Part shown: piece by piece, positions 34,159-43,600 of the stretch | How the letters are laid out: every line of letters starts with the position of its first letter | How positions within the stretch are numbered: the stretch's first letter is position 1 | NCBI RefSeq assembly: GCF_035917455.1 | Contig: NZ_CP109078.1 | Location: forward strand, 8,168,001-8,232,000 | DNA length: 64,000 nucleotides | DNA from: Micromonospora sp. NBC_01796 | Lineage (GTDB): Bacteria > Actinomycetota > Actinomycetes > Mycobacteriales > Micromonosporaceae | Reading direction: 5' to 3' | Notes under the pieces: model-generated | What the model was told of the DNA's origin: nothing | The model's input: the letters and a program-made list of their open reading frames with translations, nothing else | The model's database searches: none | Made by a program: the position numbers and the translations under genes

Positions 34159-35873
34159 CCGTTCACCGCCCGGGTCGTCGCGGCCTCGGTCGGGGCACCG
34201 GCCGCGCTCGCCAATGCCTGTCGCCGGATCGCCCGGAGTCTGCGCATGACGCCGTTGCCTCCCCTGCCGAAGTGGTCGTGGAGCTGCCGGTACTCGTCGA
34301 ACAGCTCGTCGTAGCGGTCCGCCGCAGCCTCGTCGGGTACGTAGACGGCGCGCTCGACCCGACCCATCCGGGCCGCCGCGGCGCGTACGTCGGGGTAGAC
34401 CCCGGCCGCGACGGCGGCGTGGATGGCCGAGCCGAGGGCCGGTCCCTGGGTGGAGGTGATCAGCGACAGCGGCAGCCGGGTGACGTCGCTGTAGATCTGC
34501 ATCAGCAGCTTGTTCTTGGTCAGACCGCCGACCACGACCAGTTCGGAGACGGGTACGCCGGCTCCGGCGAAGGTCTCGATGATGGTCCGGGTGCCGAAGG
34601 CGGTCGCTTCGAGCAGCGCGCGGTAGATGTCCTCCGGGCGGGTGGCCAGGGTCTCCCCCACCAGCAGCCCGGACAGTTCGTGGTCGACCAGGACCGAGCG
34701 GTTCCCGCTGTGCCAGTCCAGGGCGACCAGTCCGTGCTGACCGACCTGCTGCTCGGCGGCGAGCCGGGTGAGGTACTCGTGCGTGGTCAGCCCCTCGGCC
34801 TGCGCCCGTTCGGTGTAACCGGCCGGCACCTGGGTCGAGACGAAGTGGCCGAAGATGTCGCCGACGCCGCTCTGCCCGGCCTCGTAGCCCCAGCTACCGG
34901 CGACGATCCCGCCGTCGACCACCCCGCACATGCCCGGTACGTCCCGCAGTTCGCGTCCGTTCATCACGTGGCAGGTGGAGGTGCCCATGATGGCGACCAT
35001 CTGGCCGGGTTCCAGGGCGTTGCCGGCCGCGGCCGTCACGTGCGCGTCGACGTTGCCGACCGCCACCGGGATGCCGACGGGCAGCCCGGTCCAGGCGGCC
35101 GCCTCGGCGCTGAGTGTGCCGGCGGCGGCACCGAGGGCGCCGATCGGCTGGTCGAGCTTGGTGGCGACGAAGTCCGCGAAGGCGGGGTTGAGCGCGGCCA
35201 GGAAGTCCGGGCTCGGATAGTGGCCGTCCTGGAGGATGCCCTTGTACCCGGCGCTGCAGGCGTTGCGGACGTAGTTCCCGGTGAGTTGCCAGACGATCCA
35301 GTCGGCCGCCTCGACCCAGCGTTCCATGGCGGCGTAGACCTCGGGGTCCTCCTCCAGGAGCTGGAGTGCCTTGGCGAACTCCCACTCGGACGAGATCAGC
35401 CCACCGTAACGAGGTAGCCACGCTTCGTTGCGAGCTGCGGCCAGTTCGTTGATCCGGTCGGCCTGCGGCTGGGCGGCGTGGTGGCGCCAGAGCTTCACGT
35501 AGGCATGCGGACGGTCGGCGAACCGGGGCAGTTCGCTGAGCGGGGTGCCGTCGTTCAGCGTCGGAACCATGGTGCAGGCGGTGAAGTCGGTTCCGATTCC
35601 GACCACCGCCGCCGGGTCCGCCCCGGCGTCGGCCAGTGCGGCCGGTACGGCGTACCGCAGGACGTCGACGTAGTCGCCGGGCACCTGGAGGGCCCAGTCG
35701 GCACCGAGCGGGGCCCCGCCGTCCGGCAGCGCGTCGGTGAGCACGGCGTGCGGGTACTCGAAGACCGCGGACCCGAGCTCGGTCCCGTCCACCGCCCGGA
35801 CCACGACGGCACGGCCGGACAGCGTCCCGTAGTCAACTCCGACTACGAGCGCTTCTGACGGATCGATCGGCAT
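34155..35873 (-). CDS. araB: L-ribulokinase
   Basis: 572 residues, FGGY kinase. It begins VVGVDYGTLSGRAVVVRAVDG, the AraB phosphate-binding loop. Other blocks: GIGTDFTACTMVPTLNDGTPL, VDAHVTAAAGNALEPGQMVAIMGTSTCHVMN, VVGGLTKNKLLMQIYSDV and QGPALGSAIHAAVAAG. The start at 35873 (MPIDPSEAL) has GAAGGTG upstream and lies downstream of the predicted promoter; an in-frame ATG at 36011 would lie upstream of it. First gene of araB-araD-araA. Confidence 0.96.
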   Translation of the reverse strand: MPIDPSEALVVGVDYGTLSGRAVVVRAVDGTELGSAVFEYPHAVLTDALPDGGAPLGADWALQVPGDYVDVLRYAVPAALADAGADPAAVVGIGTDFTACTMVPTLNDGTPLSELPRFADRPHAYVKLWRHHAAQPQADRINELAAARNEAWLPRYGGLISSEWEFAKALQLLEEDPEVYAAMERWVEAADWIVWQLTGNYVRNACSAGYKGILQDGHYPSPDFLAALNPAFADFVATKLDQPIGALGAAAGTLSAEAAAWTGLPVGIPVAVGNVDAHVTAAAGNALEPGQMVAIMGTSTCHVMNGRELRDVPGMCGVVDGGIVAGSWGYEAGQSGVGDIFGHFVSTQVPAGYTERAQAEGLTTHEYLTRLAAEQQVGQHGLVALDWHSGNRSVLVDHELSGLLVGETLATRPEDIYRALLEATAFGTRTIIETFAGAGVPVSELVVVGGLTKNKLLMQIYSDVTRLPLSLITSTQGPALGSAIHAAVAAGVYPDVRAAAARMGRVERAVYVPDEAAADRYDELFDEYRQLHDHFGRGGNGVMRRLRAIRRQALASAAGAPTEAATTRAVNG

Positions 35874-35938
35874 GTCTGGCACCTTCGGGGGTGGACGGAC
35901 GAGGTCGGGAGCCTGTAGGCGCGGGCTCCGGACCACGA

Positions 35939-35966
35939 GTGTTATCGCTAACATTCGTGGGGTCAA
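35939..35966 (-). promoter_or_regulatory. araB promoter with LacI-type operator
   Basis: On the minus strand TTGACC (35966-35961) is followed after 16 bp by TAACAC (35944-35939). The palindromic core TGTTAGCGATAACA (35953-35940) covers the -10 and spacer. An identical 14-bp core sits at 37486-37499 upstream of the LacI-family gene. This is the expected layout for repression by that regulator. Confidence 0.75.
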
Positions 35967-36198
35967 CCGGAGGTCGTAACATTTCAGTAACGAGCGGAGG
36001 TGTTTTGGCACACAACCGGCTACATTCCGTTACCCGCTCGCCGCCTGGTAGGCATTCGAGTTGCCCGCCGGAGCAGACGCCGTCCGGGCACATGTCGGGT
36101 CGAGCCGGATCGCGGAGGGACATCGGGTCGGGGCATCACGGCGAGACGTCGGGTCGAGCCGAGTCGCGTACGGACGTGGGCTCGGGGTGGTTCGCGGG

Positions 36199-37221
36199 TC
36201 AGCGCGGCGGGGGTGCGACGCTCGCCCGGGACACCAGGGTCGGCGCGACGGTCTGACGGCTGGTCGTCGGCAGCCCGGACTCGATCTGCTCGAGCAACAG
36301 GGCGAGACTCGCCCGCGCCACGGCACCGAAATCCGGCCGGATCGTCGTCAGTGGAGGGATGAAGTACGCCGCCTCCGGCACGTCGTCGAAGCCGACGACA
36401 CTGACCTCCTCCGGCACCCGGCGACCCCGTTCGCTCATCGCCCGCAGGATGCCGAGCGCCAGGTGGTCGTTGGCGGCGAAGATCGCGGTGACCTCCGGCA
36501 TCCGGGCCAGCATCTGGCCGGCCCGGTAACCCGAGGCGGCGGTCCAGTCGGCGGGCATCAACGGCGGCAGTTCGGCACCGGCGGCACGCAGCGCCTCCCG
36601 CCACCCCTCGATCCGGCCGGCGCTGTCGAACCACTCGGCCGGGCCGGAAACGTGCCATACGGTCTGGTGACCGGCGTCGAGCAGGTGGCGGGTGGCGTCC
36701 CGGGCGCCGGTCACCTGGTCGACCGTGACCAGCGCGGCCGAGCGCTGCGGATCCCCGTCGATCGCCACCAGCGGAACGTCGGCGGGCAGATCGTCGAGGG
36801 CCTCGTTCGCCGAGGTCACCGGCGCGATGACCATGATCCCGGCAACCCGGTGGTCGAGGTGCCGGGCCACCGCCTCGGCGATGGATCGACGGTCGAGCAC
36901 GCTGACGCTGCCCACACTGACGGCAAAACCGGCCTCCGCCGCGGCCTGCTCGAAGGCGGCGAGCAACGACGCCGGTCCGTAGAGGGTGGAGTTCTGGGTC
37001 ACGACACCGATCGACTGCGATCGACCGGTGACCAGTGTCCGGGCCGCCCGGTTCGGTCGGTAACCCAGTTCGGCGATGGCGGCACGGACCCGACTGCGGG
37101 TCTGCTCGCGGACGTTCGGATGATCGTTGAGCACCCGGGACACCGTCTGATGGGACACCCCGGCAAGACGCGCGACATCGGTCATCGCGGGATTACGCAT
37201 CATCCTGTTATCCACTTTCAC
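36199..37221 (-). CDS. LacI family regulator, probable arabinose repressor
   Basis: 340 residues. N-terminal [40 protein letters not shown] and hinge [17 protein letters not shown]. The sugar-binding core has [19 protein letters not shown] and [29 protein letters not shown] 37221 and ATG 37203 are both possible starts. Same strand as araBDA and upstream of it, with shared palindromes at both loci, so it most likely represses the ara genes and itself and releases on L-arabinose. Effector not provable from sequence. Confidence 0.92.
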   Translation of the reverse strand: MKVDNRMMRNPAMTDVARLAGVSHQTVSRVLNDHPNVREQTRSRVRAAIAELGYRPNRAARTLVTGRSQSIGVVTQNSTLYGPASLLAAFEQAAAEAGFAVSVGSVSVLDRRSIAEAVARHLDHRVAGIMVIAPVTSANEALDDLPADVPLVAIDGDPQRSAALVTVDQVTGARDATRHLLDAGHQTVWHVSGPAEWFDSAGRIEGWREALRAAGAELPPLMPADWTAASGYRAGQMLARMPEVTAIFAANDHLALGILRAMSERGRRVPEEVSVVGFDDVPEAAYFIPPLTTIRPDFGAVARASLALLLEQIESGLPTTSRQTVAPTLVSRASVAPPPR

Positions 37222-37485
37222 TACCTCACTCGGGGAAAGCTCACATATCGCCGCGTCTGCGCCGAGCGCCCGCCCGGGTGTGCCTGATTATCGTCGGCCA
37301 TGCCCGACCGATTCACCCACCCACGCGTGGCCATCCCGGGCGGACCGATCGGTCAGCTACCGATCCGGCCGATCGCGGGGATCCCTCGGCGGTGCCGGTC
37401 GACACGGTGCGTCATGCCGTAACACGGCGGGCGCGTCGGGTCCGCTCTCCTTCCACCACGGCCGATACGATGGCGACAGCGATCA

Positions 37486-37499
37486 TGTTAGCGATAACA
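37486..37499. promoter_or_regulatory. LacI-type operator, second copy
   Basis: TGTTAGCGATAACA, flanked by A and T to give a 16-bp palindromic block with one central mismatch pair. Exact reverse complement of 35940-35953 in front of araB. Confidence 0.75.
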
Positions 37500-37790
37500 T
37501 CGCTCCCGTCAAGGGCTCGGCGACGGCCGTACCGCCTCCCGTGGACCCGGTACGGCCGAGCGGGGCGGTTGCCGGAACGCCGCTCCCGGACCGCCCACAC
37601 TCGCCCCCCACCGGTCGGTGGACACCGTCACCATCGGACCTGCCGCCCGACCGCCGGCACCATCGGGAACTCCGACCGGGCCGGCACCGAGCGCCGCACG
37701 AGCAGTCGCGACAACCGCCCCCGGGCACCGAGGTCCCCGGGGCCGGTCCGCCCGTGGATACCGCCCGCCGGCCGGAGCGGCAACTCCGGC

Positions 37791-37856
37791 GCCGGGCCCG
37801 ACCCGAGGGCGAGCAGGAACCGAACCGGGCCCGATCCGAGGGCGAGCAGGGATCGG
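37791..37856 (+). repeat. 33-bp tandem direct repeat, two copies
   Basis: Two adjacent 33-bp units share CCGGGCCCGA-C/T-CCGAGGGCGAGCAGG. Non-coding, inside the gap upstream of the LacI gene. Confidence 0.6.
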
Positions 37857-38278
37857 ACCGAGAACCGACGCCGGGCGGACGCGTGGTCGTGACGGCGATC
37901 CGCCGGCGGCCAGTCCGGCCCACCGGAGGTCGGGGTGCCCAGCCACGAGAACATCGCGGTCCCCTCCACCCGTTCGTGCCCTCCGAACTCCGGCTGTCCG
38001 GCCGCCGCCGGGGCCGAGCCCGACCGGACGGCTCCGGTCGGGGCGTGCGGGTGCGGTACCACCACCATGCTCACCCCCCTCCGACCTCCGGTGCGGCGGA
38101 TGTACCGCCTGCGATCAGGATCGGTCGAGCCGGGTCACAACGGACAGGACCGGTGCCGGGTCCAGTTCCGTACGGCACTGGACCTGTACACCGAAGCCAT
38201 CGATGTGCGTCACAACCGCGCCACAACCGCGCCAGGGCTTAATGGGAGCTGACACCGGCGACCGAAGGAGAGGATCCG

Positions 38279-38779
38279 ATGACACGTCTGCGCTGGCGAG
38301 TCGGCAGTCTTGCCGCCACCGTCGTAGTTCCCACGGCGCTGCTGGGCTTGACCCCGGCGGCCAGCCACGCCTGCTGCGAACCCGAGGACGACCGGGTGGT
38401 GGTCTCGATCAACGGGACGATCTGCTGGGAGCAGCCCCCAATCGACGGTCCCCCGGTGACGTACGCGCAGGGCGGTCGGGCCATCGTCACGGTGACCCTG
38501 TCGGAACCGGTCAAGACGCCGTTGACGGTGGTGTTCCGTACCGCCGACGGCACCGCCGTCGCACCGGAGGACTACACCGCGGTCCCGCAGCGCCGGGTGA
38601 CGATCCCGGCCGGCGCCCGTGGTGTCGAGGTGCCGGTCGAGATCCGGGCCGACAGCGTGCGGGAACCGGACGAGTGGTTCACGGTGAACATCTCCGATCC
38701 GTCGGTCGGCGTGATCGGGCAGGGACGGGCGACGGTGGTCGTCAAGGACGGGGCACCCCCCAAGGGCGGCGGTCAGTAG
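38279..38779 (+). CDS. Secreted Calx-beta domain protein
   Basis: 166 residues with a signal peptide (RWRVGSLAATVVVPTALLG...PAASHA) and, in the mature part, one Calx-beta fold: GGRAIVTVTLSEPVKTPLTVVFRTADGTAVAPEDYTAVPQRRVTIPAG...DEWFTVNISDPSVGVIGQGRATVVVKD. The D-G-T-A...D-Y motif is the Ca-binding/structural hallmark. Strong ribosome site GAAGGAGAGG. Extracellular; could be an adhesion or scaffold protein. Its end overlaps by 7 bp the end of the convergent SARP gene. Confidence 0.87.
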   Translation: MTRLRWRVGSLAATVVVPTALLGLTPAASHACCEPEDDRVVVSINGTICWEQPPIDGPPVTYAQGGRAIVTVTLSEPVKTPLTVVFRTADGTAVAPEDYTAVPQRRVTIPAGARGVEVPVEIRADSVREPDEWFTVNISDPSVGVIGQGRATVVVKDGAPPKGGGQ

Positions 38780-41700
38780 GAACGGGGAGCGGCTACCGGT
38801 CGTGCGTCCCGATCGAGACGCACGACCAGTTCCTCGGCCTCGGCGGTGGCGTTGGCCCGCCGGTACAACGCCACCGCCAGCCGCCACTGCTGCTCGGTCC
38901 CGGCCCGGTCACCGAGTCGCCGGTCCAGGTCGCCGAGATGTCGTCGGACCCGCGCCTCCTCGTACGGATCGGGTATCCGGGTACGCAGGGCGAGCGCGTG
39001 CCGGAGCTGGTCGCCGGCTTCGGCGAGGTCCCCCGCGCTCAGGTGCACCTGCCCGATGTTGTGCCGGGTGATCGCCTCGAGGTGCTGGTCGGCGAGGTCA
39101 CGGGTGAGCAGCAACGCCCGGCGCAACGGGCTGATCGCGGCGTCCGGGTCCCCCCGGCGCAGCAGCGCCAGCCCGAGCCCGTTCATCGTCTCCGCCTCGT
39201 AGCGACGGTCACCGATCGCCTGGTAGACCAGCAACGCCTGGCCGAGATGGTCGAGCGCGTCGTCGAGAGCGCCCCGGCCGAGGTCGGCCTCGCCGAGGCT
39301 GTGCAGCACCGCGGCCTCCAGCCTCGGGTTGCCGACCTCCCGGCTGATGGTGAGCGCCTCCGCCAGGTCCGGTGAGCTCAGGTCCGGCCGACCCATCCGT
39401 ACGTAGGTGTGGCCGGTGTTGTTGAGTGCCAGGGCGATCCCCAGGCGGTAACCGCTGGCGGTGTGGATCGCCAACGCGTGCCGGAACGCGGTCACCGCCT
39501 CGTCGAACCGGCGCAGCCCGCTGTACGCCGCCGCGATGTTGTTGTACACGTGCCCCGCACCTCGCTGGTCACCGCTGGCGAGCATCAGCGGCAGAGCCTC
39601 GTGCAGGCTGGCCAGCGCCGCGTCGAAACGCCGGGCCATGATGTGCGCGACCCCGAGTCCGCTGAGCATCAGGCCCTCGGTGGCCGGGTCGCCGACCTGC
39701 CGGGCCGCCGCCACCGCCCACCGGCACATCTCCACCCGCTCGGGCCAGTGCCCCCGGGAGTCGTAGAAGCCGATCAGCAGGTACGTGAGCTGCCAGGCGG
39801 TCGTCGGCAGCCCGTGCTCGGCCGCGTACCGGGTGATCGGGAGCAGGTTGCCCCGTTCGGCGTCGAGGAAGGCGAGCGCCGCGTGGTGTTCGGCCGGGAA
39901 CGGCGGCTCGGCCGGCGGATACCGCAGTACGGGGGTGACCCGGTCCCGCCCCGGATCGAGGACCCGGTTCGCGGCGTAGGCGACGGCGACGTACCAGTCG
40001 GCGATCCGTACGGTGGCCTCGTCCCGGTCCGCCGGGTTCTCGTCCACGGTCGCGCACTGCTGGGCGAAGAGGGCGATGAGGTCGTGGAACCGGTAGTGGT
40101 CCACGCCGGTCTCGATCGCGAGGTGGGCGACGACCAGCTCGTCGACGATCCGGCGTGCCTCGGCCGGGTCCAGGTCGGCCACGGCGGCGGCGAGCAGGGT
40201 GTGGAAGGTCGGGCCGGGATGGAGCCCGAGCAGGCGGAACAGCCGTGCGGCCGGAGCACTCAGCGCCCGGTACGCACTGGCGAAGACCGTTCGTACGCTG
40301 CGCGAGTCCCCGTCCACGCTGAGCGCGTCGAGCCGGTTCGCCCCGGCCAGCTCGGTGACCAGCGTGCCGATCGTACGGTTGGGCCGGCTCGCCAGTTTCG
40401 CCGCCGCGATCCGCAGTGCCAGCGGCATCCGGTCACAGAGCCGGACCAGTTCGGCCGCCGCCTCCGGTTCGGATTCCACCGCCCCGGCGCCGAGCAGCCG
40501 CCGCAGCACCGCCAGGGCTTCGGCGTCCGGCAGCACGTCGAGGTTGACCGGGCAGACCGCGTGATGGGTGTTCAGGGCGGCCATGGTGCTGCGGCTGGTC
40601 ACCGCGAGCATGGTGCCGGCGCTGCCCGGAACCAGCGGCAGTACGTCGTCGGCGGTGCCGGCGTTGTCCAGCACGATCAGGATCCGACGGCCGTGCAGCA
40701 GGGATCGGTAGAGGCTCGCCTGCTCGGTCAGGTCGGCCGGGATCCGGTCCGCCGGTACGCCGAGGCTGCGCAGCATGTGCGACAGCGCCTGCTCCGGTGA
40801 GAGGGTCGACTCCCGTTCGTGCCCGCGCAGGTCGACGAAGAGCTGCCCGTCCGGGAACCGGTTCGCGACCCGCCGACCCCACTGCACCACCAGGGCGGTC
40901 TTGCCGATGCCGGCGGGTCCCGAGATGAGCGCCAGCGGGAGGTCACCGTCGAGGTCGTCGAGCAGTTTGTCCAGCACGGACAGTTCCGCGCCCCGCCCGG
41001 TGAAGAAGCCGACCGGCGCCGGTAGCTGCATCGGTGTCGGCATCAGCGGGGCCGCCCCGGCGTCGATCCGCACCGGCCCGGATCCCGCCGGGGAAACGGC
41101 CGGTTCGGCGGGGCTGTCCGGCTCGGGGTCGAGACTCGGGTCGCGGCGCAGGATCCGGGTGTGCAGCCGGGCCAGGTCCGGACCCGGATCGACCCCGAAC
41201 TCGTCCGCCAGACCGGCCCGGAGTCGCTGGTACGCGTCGAGCGCGTCGGTCTGCCGGCCGGCGCGGTACAGCGCGAGCATGAACAGGCCGACCAGGCGTT
41301 CCCGGGCCGGGTACTCGACCAGCAGCCGTTCCAGTTCGCCGACCGCGCTCACGTGCCGCCCCAGCCGGAGTTCGGCGTCCCACCGGTCCTCGATCGCGGC
41401 GAGCCGTACCTCGGAGAGACGGTCCACCTCCGCCGCGCCCCAACCGGTCGGGTCGGCGTCGGCGAGGGCGACGTCGTGCCGCCACAGGTCCAGTCCCTCG
41501 CGCAGGTGGGCGGCGGCGCGGGCGGGTGCACCGGCGGCGAGTTCCTCCCGACCCCGGCGGGCGTGCTCCTCGAACCGGACCGCGTCGACCGCATCGGGAT
41601 CCAGCCGCAGGATGTAGCCGGACTCCCTGGTGACCAGCACGTCCGGCAGGCCGCAGAGGGTCAGCGCCTGGCGTACGCGGGCGACGTGGCTGTGCAGCGA

Positions 41701-41952
41701 CTTGATCGCCGTACGGGGTGGGCGCTGTCCCCAGAGCGCGTCGACCAGCCGCCACTGCGGTACCACCGTGTCGGCCTTGAGCGCGAGCAGTCCGACCACG
41801 GCACGCTGGCGGGCGCCGACGAGGAGCGCGGGTCCGGCCGGGCCGAGCACCTCCACCGGCCCGAGCAGGCGGATCTGCCGTCGCGCCGGGACTGCCCGGT
41901 GCAACCGGGCCTGTGCCGGAGCCGGGACGTTGGGGTCAGGGACCGCCGACAT
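38773..41952 (-). CDS. AfsR-like SARP regulator (SARP-BTAD-NB-ARC-TPR)
   Basis: 1059 residues. Residues about 25-115 are an OmpR-type winged helix (QIRLLGPVEVLGPAGPALLVGARQRAVVGLLALKADTVV...SLHSHVARVRQAL), and 115-260 a BTAD domain (VRFEEHARRGREELAAG... DALDAYQRLRAGLADEFGVDPGPDLARLH). An NB-ARC ATPase follows with Walker A ISGPAGIGKTALVVQW and ILIVLDNAG. The C-terminal third is a series of TPRs (GRRFDEAVTAFRHALAIH and similar). This is the AfsR architecture: a nucleotide-gated activator of secondary metabolism. Start MSAVPDPNVP (41952); the upstream in-frame extension is not protein-like. Target genes not identified, though AfsR-type proteins also bind 11-bp direct repeats. Confidence 0.9.
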   Translation of the reverse strand: MSAVPDPNVPAPAQARLHRAVPARRQIRLLGPVEVLGPAGPALLVGARQRAVVGLLALKADTVVPQWRLVDALWGQRPPRTAIKSLHSHVARVRQALTLCGLPDVLVTRESGYILRLDPDAVDAVRFEEHARRGREELAAGAPARAAAHLREGLDLWRHDVALADADPTGWGAAEVDRLSEVRLAAIEDRWDAELRLGRHVSAVGELERLLVEYPARERLVGLFMLALYRAGRQTDALDAYQRLRAGLADEFGVDPGPDLARLHTRILRRDPSLDPEPDSPAEPAVSPAGSGPVRIDAGAAPLMPTPMQLPAPVGFFTGRGAELSVLDKLLDDLDGDLPLALISGPAGIGKTALVVQWGRRVANRFPDGQLFVDLRGHERESTLSPEQALSHMLRSLGVPADRIPADLTEQASLYRSLLHGRRILIVLDNAGTADDVLPLVPGSAGTMLAVTSRSTMAALNTHHAVCPVNLDVLPDAEALAVLRRLLGAGAVESEPEAAAELVRLCDRMPLALRIAAAKLASRPNRTIGTLVTELAGANRLDALSVDGDSRSVRTVFASAYRALSAPAARLFRLLGLHPGPTFHTLLAAAVADLDPAEARRIVDELVVAHLAIETGVDHYRFHDLIALFAQQCATVDENPADRDEATVRIADWYVAVAYAANRVLDPGRDRVTPVLRYPPAEPPFPAEHHAALAFLDAERGNLLPITRYAAEHGLPTTAWQLTYLLIGFYDSRGHWPERVEMCRWAVAAARQVGDPATEGLMLSGLGVAHIMARRFDAALASLHEALPLMLASGDQRGAGHVYNNIAAAYSGLRRFDEAVTAFRHALAIHTASGYRLGIALALNNTGHTYVRMGRPDLSSPDLAEALTISREVGNPRLEAAVLHSLGEADLGRGALDDALDHLGQALLVYQAIGDRRYEAETMNGLGLALLRRGDPDAAISPLRRALLLTRDLADQHLEAITRHNIGQVHLSAGDLAEAGDQLRHALALRTRIPDPYEEARVRRHLGDLDRRLGDRAGTEQQWRLAVALYRRANATAEAEELVVRLDRDARPVAAPRSY

Positions 41953-42130
41953 ACGCCCCACGGCCCCCCTTCCGCGTGCCGGACACGCGTCACGAAGTCG
42001 TCTGTCCAGGCAGCATAGTGGTCGGGGAGGATCGATGGATAGCAATCGTCGGAGATCCGGCCCAGGGCGCGTGACAGGTCCACAACCCACACACAACCGC
42101 CCCGCAGCCCGGGTTCCGTAGACAGAGGTC

Positions 42131-43588
42131 ATGCGTCACCAGGCGATCCTCACCATCCCGCTCACCGTGACCCGGCAGGCCCGGCAGCCACTGCACGAAC
42201 AGATCGCCAGCCAGGTCGGCACGGCCGTGGAGCACGGGCTGCTGGCACACCGTACGCAGTTGCCGTCGACCCGTACCCTCGCCGCACTGCTCGGCGTCTC
42301 GCGGGGGGTGGCGACCGCGGCGTACGAGCTGCTGTTCACCCGTGGCTACCTGGAGAGCCAGCCGGGGTCGGGGACGTACGTCGCCGGGCGGGTGACGGCC
42401 CGGCAGGAGCCCGGCGGTCCGGGACGAACCGGGACGGGTGCCACCGGACGGCGTCCGCGCGGCCTGCCCGACCGGGCCGCCGCGACCCGTCCCCCGGCTC
42501 CGGCCGACCGGCCCGCGGTCATCGACCTGCGGCCGGGGCAGGTCGACATCGAGGCCTGCCCACTCCCCGCCTGGCGGGCGGCCTGGCGGCGGGCGAGCTT
42601 CAACCGGCCGCCGGCACAGTCCCTCCCCCCGCTCGGCCTGCCCGAGCTGCGCCGGGCCGTCGCCGAACACCTGGCGGCCAGTCGTGGGGTCCCGCTGGCC
42701 GGCCGGGACGTCGTGATCACCGGCGGTACCGCGCACGGGCTCCGGTTGGTGTTGGACGCGCTGGGCCTGCACGGACGCCAGGTGGCGATCGAGGAGCCGG
42801 TGCCGCCGGCCCTGCACCGGGCCGCCGCCGGGGATTCGGAGCGGCCGGCCGCGCTGCCGGTCGATGCCGAGGGCGCCCGGTTGGACGCGGTCGGGCCGAA
42901 CTGCCGCGCCGTCGTGGTCACCCCCGATGCCCAGGTGCCACTCGGTCACGTGCTCTCCGCCGAGCGGCGCCGGGCCGCGGTGGCGTGGGCGGCGAGCTCC
43001 GGCGGCCACGTCGTCGAGATCGCCTGCGACCCGGTGTTCCGGCCCGGGGTGAGCCAGCTACCCCGGCTGTACGGCACCGCCGGCGCCCGGTCGATCCTGG
43101 TCGGAGGCTTCTGCGAGCTGCTCACCCCGGCCCTGAACCTCGGGTACGCGCTCGTCCCGCGCGAACTCACCGCCACCGTCGGCCGGCAGCTCGGCGAGTA
43201 CGCGGCGGTGCCGCCGTACCTGACCCAGCTCGCGCTGGCGTCACTGCTGCGCGACGGGGTGATCGTCCGGCTGATGCACCGGCTCGGCCGCCGGTACGCC
43301 GCCCGACGCCGGATCGTCGAGTCCGCGCTCGCCCCGCTGCGCCGGATCCGGCTCGGCGCCCCGCACGCGGTCAACACCGAGGTGCTGTACCTACCGGAGC
43401 GGTCCGACGCCCAGCAGGTCGCCGACCGGGTACGCCAGCACGGCGTACGGGTGTCGACGCTTTCGCCGTACCACTTCTCCGGCCGGGTGACGCCGCCCGC
43501 GCTGGTGCTCGGCTTCGGCCACCTGCCCGACCCGGACCTGCACCGGAGCATGTCCCGACTGGTCGGCGCCCTGTCCGACCTGAGGTAG
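42131..43588 (+). CDS. MocR-type GntR/aminotransferase-like regulator lacking the PLP lysine
   Basis: 485 residues. N-terminal GntR winged helix: QPLHEQIASQVGTAVEHGLLAHRTQLPSTRTLAALLGVSRGVATAAYELLFTRGYLESQPGSGTYVA. Residues about 135-485 have the fold-type I aminotransferase layout of MocR proteins. The PLP site is degenerate: the usual GTFSKxLxPxLRLG reads GGFCELLTPALNLG, so the Schiff-base Lys is Glu and the phosphate Arg is Asn. The DDYD block reads EIACDPVF and the TPxHQxPtG block reads TPDAQVPLG. It should still bind DNA but probably not PLP. Divergent from the AfsR-like gene (178-bp gap). Confidence 0.85.
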   Translation: MRHQAILTIPLTVTRQARQPLHEQIASQVGTAVEHGLLAHRTQLPSTRTLAALLGVSRGVATAAYELLFTRGYLESQPGSGTYVAGRVTARQEPGGPGRTGTGATGRRPRGLPDRAAATRPPAPADRPAVIDLRPGQVDIEACPLPAWRAAWRRASFNRPPAQSLPPLGLPELRRAVAEHLAASRGVPLAGRDVVITGGTAHGLRLVLDALGLHGRQVAIEEPVPPALHRAAAGDSERPAALPVDAEGARLDAVGPNCRAVVVTPDAQVPLGHVLSAERRRAAVAWAASSGGHVVEIACDPVFRPGVSQLPRLYGTAGARSILVGGFCELLTPALNLGYALVPRELTATVGRQLGEYAAVPPYLTQLALASLLRDGVIVRLMHRLGRRYAARRRIVESALAPLRRIRLGAPHAVNTEVLYLPERSDAQQVADRVRQHGVRVSTLSPYHFSGRVTPPALVLGFGHLPDPDLHRSMSRLVGALSDLR

Positions 43589-43600
43589 CCGGCGCCGACC

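Larger units (their letters stand above)
37222..38278. other. 1.06-kb intergenic region with operator and short tandem repeat
   Basis: Long Pro/Arg-rich open frames exist on both strands but none has a ribosome site, conserved blocks or plausible composition, so no gene is called. The region contains the 14-bp LacI-type operator (37486-37499) and a 33-bp tandem duplication (37791-37856). The operator is 265 bp upstream of the regulator start, implying a long 5' leader or an unrecognised transcript to its right. Confidence 0.55.

Noticed and set aside
31957-34314. 785-codon open frame on the plus strand
   Set aside because: It lies wholly antisense to araA, araD and part of araB, which have complete family signatures. 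Long antisense frames are an artefact of high third-position GC.
37280-38242. 320-codon Pro/Arg-rich open frame
   Set aside because: No ribosome site, no conserved block and biased composition; it crosses the LacI operator and tandem repeat.
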